Source: Amorphophallus konjac
Lineage: Eukaryota; Streptophyta; Magnoliopsida; Alismatales; Araceae
Direction of reading: 5' to 3'
Assembly: GCA_022559845.1 (NCBI GenBank)
Contig: CM040125.1
Location: 286,860,200-286,924,199, forward strand
Length of the DNA: 64,000 nucleotides
Each line of letters begins with the position of its first letter. Position 1 is the first letter of the stretch. A program made the translations under genes and the position numbers. The notes beneath the pieces are model-generated. The model saw only the letters and a program-made list of their open reading frames with translations. It made no database searches and was not told the origin of the DNA. Shown here in pieces: positions 1 through 13,100 of the stretch.

Positions 1-877
1 CCCCTCTCTAAGGCATTTCATTTCTTATCAACGCCTGTCATTAGGGCGTTTCTCTTTATCATAACTGCTGCTGCTGCTTATCATATTGCCTGTGGATTAA
101 CGCCCCTCCCCGAGGCGTTTCATTTTTTATCAGCACCTATCATCAGGGCATTTTCTCTGAGTTTTGATGCCCTCCTGTGGAGGCGTCCTTTCTTTATAAC
201 GCCTCACCTAAAGGCGTGTTTTCCTACCGTCTGTGAGCCCCTCACAGAGTTTAACGACAGCCACGCTGCCGTGTTTTCATTTTGTCACGACCTACCGTAG
301 GGCATGTCTTTCCTCCTGCTGTGAAAATGACCTTTCCCAGGGCGTTTCTTTACTGTTCTTTTTCACAGATTAGCTCTTATTCATTGCTTGGCATTTGTCT
401 TGATATTACATTGCTGCTTGGATTGTCTTGATTTGTTAGCTTGGTTGAGAGACCTCCTCTCTCTACCCTAGGATCCACACACCCTTCTTGGAATCGGGAC
501 GACCCTCCATTGAGTATTCCGTCTCTTTGGACCGGAAATCCCTTTTCAAGACCTCCATAAGTCCCCGCACCCGTGGATTCCCTCACGGACGCCGGGCTGG
601 TTGTACCCTTGAAGTACCTGGAGTTTAGAGAACCTATGCGTTGTTAAAGAGAGAGAAAAATTTAGTTGACCCGGAGGTTACACTTGGATCAAACTAGGTC
701 TCATTTGGCAAAATAGTGAACTTTCACAAATAATCCACCCTAATTCAAACATCAAACATTAAAATCTTGCGTTTCTTGCCAACCTTGCTTGCATAAACAT
801 AGTTGGGTGATTTGATTGCCTTGTTTGGATTAAATATTTTATGATAGTTCCTTCATTAAACACTCTCTCTCTTAAGA
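1..877 (+). other. Element 1 untranslated leader (partial)
   Basis: Non-coding leader between the off-window primer-binding site and the gag start. It is homologous to the stretch ending at 22179 in element 2. Bases 31-345 hold about seven degenerate hairpin units of the form ACGCC-loop-GGCGT followed by T's. Bases 440-640 are nearly identical in the two elements. ORFs found here lie in this untranslated repeat and I do not regard them as genes. Confidence 0.7.
31..345 (+). repeat. Hairpin-unit cluster 1
   Basis: About seven copies of a 25-30 base imperfect palindrome (left arm ACGCC, right arm GGCGT, then a T-rich tail) spaced 30-60 bases apart, for example near 31, 99, 171 and 199. All have the T-rich tail on the plus strand. 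Confidence 0.75.
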
Positions 878-3800
878 ATGAAACTCCGTTCAGGTAAAAC
901 CATCAACATGTCAGGCAACAGGTACTCTTATGATGATGAGAGTGAGAACATATTTGGTCAATATGAGGACCCTCTCCAGGATTCTGTTTATTATGAGGGG
1001 AACTACCTTCCTCCTCACCCCCATTACTCACAAGTTCATGTGGTTGATACCACTATTCATGAGGCGGACCCTTCGTCTCAAGTCCCATCTTCCAACACTT
1101 CGGGGAACCCTTCCCCATCCATTAATGTCACGGATTTGATCCAGGCTCTCTCCCAGTTGGATGACTCCCAGCGGCAAGCCATTCAGGCCGCTTTAAAAGG
1201 GAAGTCGGTTCTTTCTTCTTCTTCTAATCCCCCTCCGGCCGTGAGTGGCCATCAGATTGTTAATGACCAGGCGGTCTTGCATCCCCCCTCCTCTCGTCCA
1301 CAAACGCCTACTGCGGCCATGCCGGCCCAGCAGGCGAGCTATTCAGCGGTTAGGCATCAATCCTTCCAACCTCCTCGGATTCTACGAACGCCTATACCGC
1401 CTTCTTTTGCTCAGAATCAGGCCCCGGTCGAGCCCGATACCAACACTCTCTTGCTTCAGAAGCTGGCCAGCATGGAGGAACAGCTCAAGAAGGTTACAGT
1501 GACTAAGAATGCTCCAGAAATTTCTCTTCCTACGTTGCCGGTGTTCCATTTACCACCTTCTGAAATGTCGAATTTCCGACGATATAATGGGACGGGCAAC
1601 CCATTCATTCATTTAAAGGATTTCCGATATGAGACTTCCTTTTGGCAGGACAATAAGGCCTCCCTGGCCTACTTATTCAGGAGGTCTCTTGAGGGGCCAG
1701 CCCTCGAATGGTTTTATTCTCTGGAGCCAGCTGATGCCGGCGATTTTGATGTTATTCAAAGAAAATTCCTGCAAAAGTACAGAGACCGGGTGGGACCTTC
1801 CCTTTCTGTTACAGATTTAGTTGCCGAGAAAATGAAGCCCGAGGAGGACTTCATTGTATTTGCTGATAGGTGGCGGTCTATGGCCGAGAAATTAAAGGAC
1901 ACATTGTCGGAACAGGAGCAAGTGAAAATGGTCATTTCTAATGCAACCCCCCAATTCCGGCACATTTTGGCCATGAATCGGCTAACAACTATGGAAGAGC
2001 TCTATGAAAGAGCTCGTTATATACAAACGCAAATGAAGGACTCGCCCATCATGGGCATGTTTGAGCCGAAGCCTCGGCTATTTAAAAAGAATACAAATGT
2101 CAACAGCGGGCCCACGACTGAAGGCACTGTCACAAATGAGCAGGTTGGCGTAGTTGGCAACCCCCATAATCAAGCTAACCCACGTCCACCACCACCTCCA
2201 CGACAGAACCCTCATTTTAACCCTACTCCACCACCCCAATTCGGGCCTCAACGCTCCTTCGCTCCACCGCAAAACCAAGCCCCCCGCATAGATCCTCCAG
2301 CTCCACCACAATACCATCAAGTGCCCCCACCAGCCAACTACGGCCAACAACAACAACGGAGACCGCCACTTGGCCCCAAAAGGGACCACTATCCCCCACT
2401 TCCTGAAAGTCTCCCCGATATTTTTAATGCCTTGATGGCCGCCAACTTGCTCGCATTACCAAAGGAAAGAACCGTGTGGCCCGCTAATGTTGACACATCC
2501 CGTTATTGTGCCTTTCATCGCGGCCCTGGTCACAACCTAGATCGTTGCCTCCACTTCAGAGATTACATCTACGATCTAAATGACCAGGGTGACATCAATT
2601 GGGATGAGATGAGACAATTCATAGCCGCTATGAAAGAAAGAAGGGCTTCTCGGCAACAACAAAATCAGCAACAACAGCAGCCAGCTCCGCAACAAGTTCA
2701 GCCACAGCAAGCTCCAGCACCCCAGCAGGATATGGGGATCGTCCGTAATCCATTGCCGGAGCACGCTCCTAATCAACTTGTGAACCCTGTCACGTCTCTC
2801 TACGAGGTGGAGAGAGGGCAGGGATGGCACGAAGAAAACACCTCTGTCGGGGCATTTCACCATGATCCAACTCAAAATCAAACTCCGCGCCTTTTGCGCA
2901 CACCTCCTTCTTCTTCTATTCTCCTATCGAGACGTCCCCTTCTACGCCCCGTCAATCCTTCTACCTCCACCAATTCCACGGCCTTGCCGGCTCGCTCTCT
3001 TCTTACCCGCCTACCACCTCCACAACCTACCATTCCACCTTCCACCACCAATCCCACACACGCGCCATCCAGGCCACTCCTACTCCGCTCACCGCCAGCA
3101 CCCGCTACCCCCTCTACCACTCCTACACCGGAAAAAGTTCCTCCATCATCAGTTCAACCACCTTTTGTGCCACGATCTCTCCTTATTCCACCACCTGCCA
3201 ATGCTCCTCGCATTCGGATATCCCTCTCTTCTCCCACGCCTCCTGCGAGGGCACCTTCATCAAATACTCCTCCCATGCCTCCCGCGGGGGCATCTTTGTT
3301 AAACACCACTACCACGTCTCCAACGGGGGCGCCCCTTTCATTGAATTCCCCTTTGATATCCCCTAGCAGGGTTTCTGCTACCAACATTCCTTCTTCTTCT
3401 TCCAACCCTCCTCCTAATATTGCCCCGACAGAGGCACGTCAAGGCGTAGCGCCGCTCCGCAGTGGACGGATATTCCACCGTGTTTTCCCACAGAGAGAGC
3501 TAGAGCCTGTGCAGGGGCCACAAGAGCAAGAGCAGGAACAAGATTCAGTGCCGGGAACTCAGTATGATTTATTAAAGCACTTGGATCGCACTCCAGCCAG
3601 AATCTCCATTCTTGAATTAATCAAGAGGTCCACCACTCATCAGCTGGCCCTGAAGGAATACCTGCAGAAGGTCATGGTCAATGAGGACCTTCCGGTTGAA
3701 CAGATAATTACAGTCTTGACCCCTGCCAGCAGTCAGCCGGCAATCACATTCCATGAACATGAGTTAGCACCTCTACCGGCAAGAAAATATGCCCTATGTA

Positions 3801-4588
3801 TTACGGTTGATATCAACAAAGTGGCTGTTAAGCAGTGTTTGGTAGACACCGGTGCATCTATCAATGTGTTGCCTCCGAGCACTCTGAAGTTATGCGGTAT
3901 CCCTGAGAGCCAGATTCTGCCATCTACCATTACTGTCACGGCATATGACAATACAAAGAAACCCCCTCTGGGTATGATTACTCTCAAAGTCAGCTTGGGT
4001 CCAGCCACCATTACAGCAGATTTTCATATTCTGGATATGGATCCGACCATTAATGGCATCCTGGGTCGCCCTTATATTCAGTAGCTTGACGCAGTGCCCT
4101 CTACAAACCATCAGTGCCTCAAGTTTCCGCACAAGGGCCGCATTATCAAGGTGACCAGCGTGCCGATCTTGCCAGAGGAAGACATTCATGTAGCTTCATC
4201 AGTTCCTTCCATATGGCCTGCCAACAAGCCGTTATTATCTGTGCTGGACGTTCCCCGTCCATGGCCGATGCTATCTGAGACTGTTACCACAGTTGCTATG
4301 ACACCCCTGCCTTCTAAGGGGAAGAAGAAAAAGAAAAATATGATGAATACCCCCGGCTGGAACATTCTGATAAGAATGGGATATCAAGATGGCAAGGGCC
4401 TGGGCGCCAAACTCCAGGGCAGGATTAGGCCCATTAAGCCTCAAAAGGTGATTACACGAGGCGGCTTAGGCTACAAAGCACCGGGCAAGAATGAAGGAGA
4501 GCCGTGGGCTGTTTTCTCCCGAGTGCGTCCCAACCCAGGGGCCGCTCTTCCAAGATTCCTTGGTAAGACTCTTCTCCCCCTCTGGTGA
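878..4588 (+). pseudogene. gag-pro: Element 1 gag-pro with G-patch, interrupted by a TAG
   Basis: Encodes the capsid precursor and protease. The start MKLRSGKT is shared with element 2. The Gag domain lies near residues 230-370, a zinc finger of the CxxH-x4-GH-x4-C type near 545 (CAFHRGPGHNLDRC), a Gln-rich stretch near 590, a long Pro/Ser-rich linker at 680-860, and the protease active site VDTGAS near 988. TAG at 4082-4084 replaces the CAG present in element 2, a C-to-T change. The frame then continues through a G-patch (GWNILIRMGYQDGKGLG) to a stop at 4586. Relative to element 2, 810 bases just after the G-patch are missing in frame. Confidence 0.85.
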
Positions 4589-7500
4589 GGGGCCCTCCTC
4601 TATATCACCTCCTGTATCCGCTTTTTCATCTCCTTCCCCTGGTCAAGCTAGTTGTTCCTATTCTTCCTCCTTTCCTTCTAATAATAAAAATCAGGGGATA
4701 GTTCCACATAAGAAGGCCAAGGGTAAGCAGATTCCCCGAAGATTTTTATTGGAGTTGGCTGTCAGATGCCAAGCTTTTTTAGCAATCCCTGAGTTTGTGG
4801 AAGAACCGATCATCCTACCGAAATTAGAATATGAGGATTCTGTTGCTGCTTATGAGGGTTTGGGCGTTTATGAAATCATGAATGATGAAGACCCTATTGA
4901 AGAGGGGGAAGAAAGTTATGAAGACTATGAGGACGAGGCGGATGCCTTTGCTAGTGGCATGAGACGATTCGACGAACCATCAGCCTCGGTAGAAGAGCCA
5001 ACCAAAGAAATCAATCTGGGTACCGAGGAAGACCCTAGGATTGTCCTCATCAGTAAGAATTACCGCCCTCCGAGGAGGAGGCGCTCATTTTGGTTCTGCA
5101 AGAATACAAGGACACGTTCGCATGGAGCTATGAAGATATGCCTGGATTAGACCCTACGCTCGTTGAACACCGCCTTACACTTAAGCCAGGGTCTGTCCCG
5201 GTCAAACAACGGTTGAGGCGTTTCCACCCTAACATGGCTTTGAAGATGAAAGAAGAGGTCGATAAACTCCATAAGGCTAGATTTGTTAGAGTCGTCCTCT
5301 ATCCCAATTGGGTGGCCAACATTGTCCCGGTTATGAAGAAAGATGGAAAAGTTTGAATTTGCATAGATTTTCGAGACCTCAACCGGGCGTGTCCTAAAGA
5401 TGACTTCCCCCTCCCTCATATTGATGTTCTGATCGACAACACGGCAGGATTTGAAACTCTTTCAGTTATGGATGGCTTTTCAGGTTACAATCAAATTCGT
5501 CTGTCTGAAGAGGATCAAGAGAAAACCTCATTCACTACACCATGGGGTACATATTGCTATGTGGTCATGCCCTTTGGACTTAAGAATGCTGGAGCCACCT
5601 ACCAGAGGGCTATGATGGCGATTTTTCATGACATGATTCATATTTACATCGAGGTGTATGTGGATGACCTGGTAGTGAAATCAAGGACAAGGATTGAGCA
5701 TCCTGGGGTTCTAGCTAAGGTTCTACAGAGGTCGCGAGAATATCAATTAAAAATGAATCCCAAGAAGTGCGTATTTGGCGTTTCTTCAGGAAAGTTGCTT
5801 GGATTCATTGTCAGTAAGAGGGGAATTGAAGTCGATCCCAACAAGGCGAGAGCCATTAGAGATATGCCTCCTCCCAAGAATTTGAAGGAAGTTCGAGGAT
5901 TAATAGGGAGGTTGCAATTCATTCGCCGCTTCGTCTCCCAGCATTCACAAAGATGCAGGCCGTTTTACGAGCTTACCAAGCCGGGAGTCAAGTTTATTTG
6001 GGATGACAAGTGTCAGGCAGCCTTTGACGGATTGAAGGATTATTTGGCCAATCCCCCTGTCCTGAGGCCGCCAATTCCAGGCAAACCACATATTCTGTAT
6101 GTTTCAGTCCTGGATGACTCTGTAGGTGCTGTCTTAGCTCAAGTGGATGAAGAAAGTAAGGAGAGGGCAGCATACTACTTGTCTAAACTTCTTAACCCCT
6201 GTGAGCAGAGGTACTCAGCCATGGAGAAGACTTGTGCAGCTTTGGTTTGGGCAGTTCATAAATTAAAACACTATTTCCTAGCTCACGAGGTTCACCTCAT
6301 TGCACGCATGAATCCAATCAAATTCCTCCTTGAAAAATCTGTCCTCACTGATCGATTAGCACGCTGGCAAAGCTTCCTCTCCCAGTTTGATATCACTTAC
6401 ATTCAACAAAAAGCTATCAAAGGTTATGCCATCGCCGAACATCTTGCTCATCACCCTCTACCTCATTTTGATCCTGTCAATTCTGAGTTCCCAGATGAAG
6501 AATTAATGTCCATTAATCAACCCCTTGATCCTATGTGGACGTTACATTTTGATGGAGCTCTTAATTCTCAAGGAAGAGGGATCGGCATGGTTCTTTTAAC
6601 ACCTGAAGGAGTCACCATTCCATTTGCTGCTCGGCTTACTTTCCCCGTCACCAATAATATAGCCGAGTATGAAGCTCTTTTGGCCGGTCTACAAACCGCT
6701 CATCGATATGGTGTCACTCACTTGCGGATTGTCGGTGATAGTCAACTCATTCTGCGCCAGGTGTTGGTCAAGTGCCGCACTATCAATCCTAAGCTTAAAC
6801 CCTACCAGGAACTCGCTTCAGCTTATGCCAAACTCTTTACCAAGTTAATCTTCGTTCATGTGCCTCGCAGTCAGAACATTCTAGCTGACGCTCTTGCTTC
6901 TTTAGCTTCTGCTTTAGTCTTCCCCCCTGAGCGTGATTTCCATGTCCCTCTGATTCATCAGCGTGACACTCCAGCTATTAAGGATCGTGCTTTCCTTGAT
7001 ATTAGGGATCAGGTGCTCGAGAAGGCCAAGCAGAAAGAAACTCTTAAAGGCAAAGAGGTCATGCTTTTGGACTGGGAAGAAGAATTGGCTAACGAAGAGA
7101 AGCCTTGGTATTATGAGATTGCCAGATACTGTAATGATCAGTCTTATCCCGAGGAAGCCACAGCAGAAGAAAAGAAAGCAATTAGAAGAGTGGCTCAACG
7201 TTATACTTTGGTTGGAGGTGTGCTCTACAGAAGAGGGCTCACCGGTGTTTTATTGAGATGCCTCGATGATGATGAATCTTGGAAAGTCGTGGAAGAGGCG
7301 CATTCTGGTGTGTGTGGTGGTCATGTGAACAGCCAGATGCTAGCTAAGAAAATCCTTAGGCTAGGTTTCTATTGGCCAACTCTAGAAGAGGATTGCTCTA
7401 TCTACGTTCGTAGGTGTGTTAAGTGCCAACTGCACGCCGATAAGATTCATTCTCCTGCTTCTTCACTCCATCCTACGTCCTCCCCATGACCTTTTTCCAT

Positions 7501-8365
7501 GTGGGCTTTTGACATCATTGGACCTCTTGGTGACTCGAACCTCCTGACCAAGTAAAAATCATTCATTCTCACGGCAACGGAGTACTTCACCAAGTGGGCG
7601 GAAGCGGAAGCTTACGTGGAAATTAAAGCATCAACCGTTTGCAAATTTATCATGAAGAACATCATCACGAGGTTCGGCATCCCGAGCACCATCGTCACCG
7701 ATAATGGACCTCAATTTATCTCTCAAGATCTCAAGGATCTCTGCAACAGGTATAACATTGCATTGCATCATTCTTCTCCCTATTATCCGCAGGGCAATGG
7801 CCAAGCAGAAGCAACTAACAAAACTTTGATCAAGATCGTTAAAAAGACGTGTGAGGCTAATAAATTTTCGGACTGGCCAGACAAGCTGGTTGAAGCTCTT
7901 TGGGCCTACCGCACTTCCATTCGCACTCCCACTGGGCAAACCCCTTTCGCCCTCACTTATGGGATGGAGGCAGTAGTCCCTTATGAGATTCTTATTCCCT
8001 CTCTGTGAGTACAATTGGATGAGGAACTTTCTATTGATGAACATCGTGATTCACTCCTTGCCAAATTGGAACTCCTAGATGAGAAGCGTCTGGTCGCCGC
8101 TGAGCATGCGCGCGTTTATCAAAATAGGCTCTCACGTTTTTACCAAAAGAAAATAATTGAGAGAAAGTTTAAAGTCGGTGAAATGGTAATCAAGAGAATT
8201 TTTGTTAAGCCGGGTGGCCCCCGTTCAAAACTCCAACCAAATTGGGAGGGACCGTTCGTTATAAAAGAAGTTTTTCCTGGCAATGCTTATAAATTAACTA
8301 ATGCTGAAGGTGAAGAGTTAACTCACTCTTGTAACGGTTTATATCTTAAGAAATACTACCCCTGA
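4491..8365 (+). pseudogene. pol: Element 1 pol: RT, RNase H, second RNase H, integrase
   Basis: Reading starts in the +1 frame relative to gag-pro with an acidic linker and the motif EINLGTEEDPR. RT shows MDGFSGYNQI and the catalytic YVDD. RNase H follows near 6085-6470, then a second RNase H with FDGA, EYEAL, GDSQ and LADALA near 6540-6900. Integrase has a zinc-binding HHCC region (7290-7450), a core with FDIIGP, TDNGPQF and GNGQAEATNK, and a C-terminal domain to 8365. Damage: a 1-base loss near 5058 (element 2 has one more T), TGA at 5354, TGA at 7487, TAA at about 7553 and TGA at 8006. The TGA at 5354 falls at the Arg of the R-I-C-I-D-F motif and is shared by element 2. Confidence 0.85.
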
Positions 8366-8561
8366 TTTTCCAAAATCCAACAAAAAATGAATATTTTCCC
8401 AAAATCCACAAAAAATGAATATTTTCCCAAAATCCACAAAAAATAAATATTTTCCAAAATCCAACAAAAAATGAATATTTTCCAAAATCCCACAAAACAA
8501 AAAAATGAATATTTTCCAAATCCAAAAAAAACATTAGAATATTTGCCAAAATCCAAATCCA
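8366..8561 (+). repeat. AT-rich tandem repeat after pol
   Basis: About six degenerate copies of a roughly 30-base unit containing TGAATATTTTCC and AAAATCCA(A)CA lie directly after the integrase stop. It is non-coding; ORFs on the minus strand here (Phe/Trp-rich) come from the repeat. Such repeats are common downstream of pol in Tat elements. Confidence 0.8.
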
Positions 8562-10102
8562 AAAAAAAAAAAGAAAAGAGAGAAATTTCAAACAAACAAA
8601 AAGGCTTTTGTCATGGCACACAAAAGATCAAGGCCTGAAAGGTCAAAATTCATAATTCATTTATCAGTCTTGGTAACTTAAAAATGGGGTTGACACCCGC
8701 ACACACTACACGCTTTATTCTTGAACTCAAGCAGTGCAAAATCTGATAGAAAGTCAAAAACCTGACTAAAAGTGAAAGACAATACCCGTTCTTTTCTTCT
8801 TCGGCCCATAAGGGGGGAAGGGAGACCTCGAGGCAGAGGCGCCAAGCCTGTCCGCCGCCCTAGTAGGTGGAAGTCAAGGCCCAAAAGGGAGCAAATGTCA
8901 CAAAAGCCCAAGTACAATTAGGTTTATTTTTTTTCATCAATGCAAATCAATTCCAAAGTGAAAGTCAAGTTATGAAAAGAAAAGCATGTCAAGAGGGCAA
9001 AGTCCCCGCAAGGAAAACCTTGGGCGTATGCATGCATTATAAATGGGTAAAAAGGCAACAATTTCCTACGCCAAAGACCGAACCCCAACAGGCATAGGGC
9101 AGGGGAGGTAACTTTACTTTGAGCATCCCAGAACCCCTTATGGGCTTCCCTTATATTTTCTTCCATCCTTTCTATGTGGTAAAGTCACGAACTGGCAGGA
9201 TGGTCAAGACGAACTTAAGAAGTTGCACTGTGCGAAATCTCGAATATAAGTCAACTTTGAGCACGTCGACTCCCTTTTAATTATTCAAGAAAGATTAATG
9301 AATCATAGATGGTGACCGTGTAGGGCCCGCGATCTGGATAGTCTTGTCAATCTTTTTTGAAAATTCATATAATTCACGCCTCTCACTAAGGCGTTTTTAA
9401 TTTAACTCACGCCCTCGTGAGGGTCGTCTTTATAAAATTAACGCCCTTGTTCAGGTCATCTTTTCACCAAATTCCAAAATCCTTTTAAAATGCACGCCGT
9501 CTGAGGGGGCATCTTTCACCCGAGTCACGACCTAATCTAAGGTGCGTTTTTCAGGAAAATAACAAAAATATATATATATATAATGCCTTCTTCATTCGTA
9601 TGCCTGCATTTTGCCTGTGCCTATTTTGATTTATTGTTTGCATGTGTGTGCTTGCATGATGCATCTCCCCTTTATTGGTTATTTCACTTTACCTTATTTG
9701 ATTAAAGGCTTGGCCCCTTGACCCGTCATTAAGGTCAGAATATTGCCACCCCTTGCTCATTGGGCAAGGGGCCAAGTCGAACAGATGAATTGACCTGTTT
9801 TATTCAAGTGAAAACCGCAGCTGCAGATACAGGGCAAAAGCAAAGTAAACATGAAGAACGTGGAGAGAAGAAAAGTACACAAACACAAGCCCACAACCAC
9901 ACAAAGTGCTCAGGTAACAAAAGAAATCTCAATCTCATATATATATACATCATGAATGTCTAAGTACAGGTGTGAGGGTGGAGTACAAGTAAGTCTCTCA
10001 GCTCTCGCCTCCACCCTCCTCTCTCCTACTCTCAACCTCCTCCTCGCCATCCCGAGCTGGTGCTGGTGGAGGAGGCATGGGCCCCCGTGAAGAAGCCGGA
10101 AC
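8562..10102. other. Non-coding 3' region of element 1 between pol and antisense gene 1
   Basis: No gene is recognised. The stretch 9376-9553 holds about five hairpin units. A short TA run lies near 9570. The rest is unremarkable AT-rich sequence and would include the 3' UTR of the opposite-strand gene ending at 10103. Confidence 0.6.
9376..9553 (+). repeat. Hairpin-unit cluster 2
   Basis: About five ACGCC...GGCGT-type imperfect palindromes with T-rich tails on the plus strand, for instance at 9376 (ACGCCTCTCACTAAGGCGTT). Confidence 0.75.
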
Positions 10103-13100
10103 TCAAGCCTGGCCCCCTGCCTCACTCCTCTCTCGAAGAGAAGAACCCGCAACAAAAGTGGAGCTAGTAAAGGAGTACCCTGCAGCCCGTGCTCGCTCAC
10201 GTCCTCGCTGGAGACGCTCCTCGGACACTCGTAGCCGCTCCTGAGAAAGGATCAACTGGGTCCTCGAGTCGGCTAGCTCTCGCTCACGTGCTGCTATCTG
10301 CGTCTGATACTCCCCGCGCTCTCGAGCACGCTCACGTCTCTCCATCTCAAGAGCCACCCGCAGCTCGGCCACGTCCTGAGGAAGCTCCTCTCGTCGCCTC
10401 TGGGACCTCTCAAGCTCTGAGATCCACTGGTCACGGATCGCCAACTCGGTACGTACGGCCTGAAGCTGAGCCACCTGCAAAAGGGTAAGCAAATCATCAA
10501 TTCCGTAATAAATGCAATAATTCAATAATTTAATAATGCATGATTGAATTACTCACATGTGAGCTCGTCGCTCGGAAGCCCTCGTCTACGCAGATAAGAG
10601 CGGCTCGGAGCTCTTCAGTCTGTAAAAATGAATTTTTATCAGTGCACAATGCTATATTTAATCAATAAATTGAACTGACTGAGTTTGAGTTCAGAATTTA
10701 CCCGTGAAGCAAGGTCACGCTCCGCTGCCTCGGCTCGTGCAACCACTCCAGCTAGCTGCTCTGATAGCGCGGTCACCTCCGTGCTAGGTCCCCTCGAGCT
10801 GGAGGCCTCCCCTAGATCTCTCCCCACTATTCCCTACTGAGCACGCTGCATTCATTGAGATCGTCAGTGGCTAATCATCAATAATTCAACAAAAAGATTC
10901 ATTTGCATATAGAAGTAATTTAAACACTCACCAGGGTCTCTAGGTCGGCCCGTGTGGTGGCTAGCTGGTCCTCCAGGTTGTGTAGGTGGGCCTGGGCGTC
11001 TATCGCCGCTATGTCCCTCGCATCATGCATCCATTGCATGTTAGTCACATGATAGTCACATAAGCATTTGCATTCAATTTAGAACTAAGTGCATTCATAC
11101 ATACCCCTAAGACCCTCATCTGGGGTCGGCCGGCGTGTACCTCCCAATAGCGCCAGAGGTACTCTGAGCTGTCAGTCGCTCGGGAGGTGACTCTGGTCCC
11201 GCCACGCTGCCAGTCGGCGTACTGCTCCTCGAAACGTACCCGCCAGTCGGTCATCTTGGTGCGACCGCGGGTCTTCTTTCCTATGCCTCGATGCTCTCCT
11301 ACCTCGATCCACTCCTGGGGCAGGCCCAGGGTCCTCATCACCAACCGGAGCCGTAACGGCTCGATCTCGCTCAGGCAATGCAGCCACAGCTCACGCCCAA
11401 AGCGAGGTCGTCCCGATACGACCCAAGGTTGGCCCTCATCTGTCATATCCTCGTAAGGCCTCCACCGCACCTGCATTCATACATATCATTATCATTTCAT
11501 CATAATCAATTCAAATCAATTCAAAAGAAATGCGTATCATTCATTCATACATACCAGCGAGGGAGGGAAGTCGCGGAACTCTCTCCGTAGAACCCACAAC
11601 TCGTAGTCAAGTGGGGCACCGAAGACGACTGGTAACCAGCGTCGCGCCAGAGGAAAGGATCCCTCAGCTCCGGGTCGTGGGTCAACACGCCCCATCGGCA
11701 TGTATAGGTGGCTCCACACCTGCATCCATGCATTGCATTAGTAAGGCATTCACATGCATCATAATAAGAAGAAAAAATAAAAGAAAAAAGACATGAAAAT
11801 GAGAAAATTGCATACCTGAAGAAAAGGTGAGAAGCCACTGACGGTCGTCTCTCGCCCCGTCCCCGTGGACAAATCAGCTATCAAATGCGCCAGCAGCGCT
11901 GCACCCCAAGCGTAAGTGCCAACGGTCTCCAGGTCCTCAAGGATGCCCAAGAAGCGGCAGTTGATGACGTCGGCTTTCGTCCCCAGCAATAATCTACCGA
12001 GCAGCAGTAGCAGGAACCTCCTCAGGTCTCGATCCGCTCTCTCACGGTCAGTCGGGTCCTGGCAGCATGCCGCTCTCACCCCGTCGGTCAGCCTCTGTGC
12101 AAACTCACCTAGGGTCTCCCCTGACCTGTGCCTGGCATCCCCTAAACCCATCACCGTAGTTAAGTCTGTACGGAAGATGGTCCTACACTCGCTCGGCACC
12201 ACATAGACCATATCCAGCCCTAGTAACCTCTGGGCCATCTCCGTGTAGTCAGGATAGGTGAACCCGCTCACAGCCTCACCATCCACCCTCAACCCTGTAA
12301 TCCTAGTCACATCCTCTAGGGTAGGAACCATGTGCCCCCAGGGCATCAGGAAGGACCGGCTCACCCTATCCCAACGCTCCCGTAGAACCTGGATAAGTGC
12401 TAGGTCGGGTCTAAATGGCTCGATGGATAGGAAACCCCCGAACCCCATAGCATCTACCCTAACCCTCTGGAAGTCGGGGAGACCCTGGTATGCTGCCCAG
12501 ACCATGACCCATGAGATACGGGTCCTCATCAGCCCCTGCACGCATTAAAAGAAAGAACTTTGCTTAATTGTTTGATTAATCATGTGTAATTGCATTTGGT
12601 TTTGCTTGGGCTTGTTTTGGAAGTCACGCCCCTCCTTAGGTCGTTTCTTAGTGAATTCACGCCCCTAAAAGGGGCGTTTTCTTTTGAAGTAACGTCCTGT
12701 CTGAGGGCGTTTTTCATCTTTGAAACGCCACTGCGTAGGGCGTGAACATGTGGTTAATTTCTAAAAATCCTAAAAAGTTTTCAAATCACGCCGTCGACTG
12801 GGGCATTTTCCATTTAGGACCGTTCAGTTTAAACGAGAATTAATGAAGAGACGCCCTCTGGTTTGGGCGTTGCTTGTTACGACACGCCGTGGTGAGGGGC
12901 GTGGCTTTCATGATTTTCAGATAATTCAAATAAAAATGGCAGCATGCGAAATAATTAATGAAAACATTTAATGGGCATGGAATTAATGAAAAATCATAAT
13001 TTTTGGAGAAACGACATGCTTCAGGGCGTTTTTCATGGAGGTTAATTGATTTTCAAAAAATAAAAGAAATTTACGCCCTGGGTCAGGGCGTTTTGTTTGT

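Noticed and set aside
2862..3405. Overlapping ORFs inside the Pro-rich part of gag
   Set aside because: Compositional shadows of a low-complexity region; the conserved frame is gag.
4500..4520. Element 1 as a spliced (retro-processed) form of element 2
   Set aside because: The 810-base difference has no GT at the left and no AG at the right edge; short T microhomology fits deletion.
9760..9963. Small plus-strand ORF between pol and antisense gene 1
   Set aside because: No domain, lies in the expected 3' UTR of the antisense gene, and has no counterpart elsewhere.
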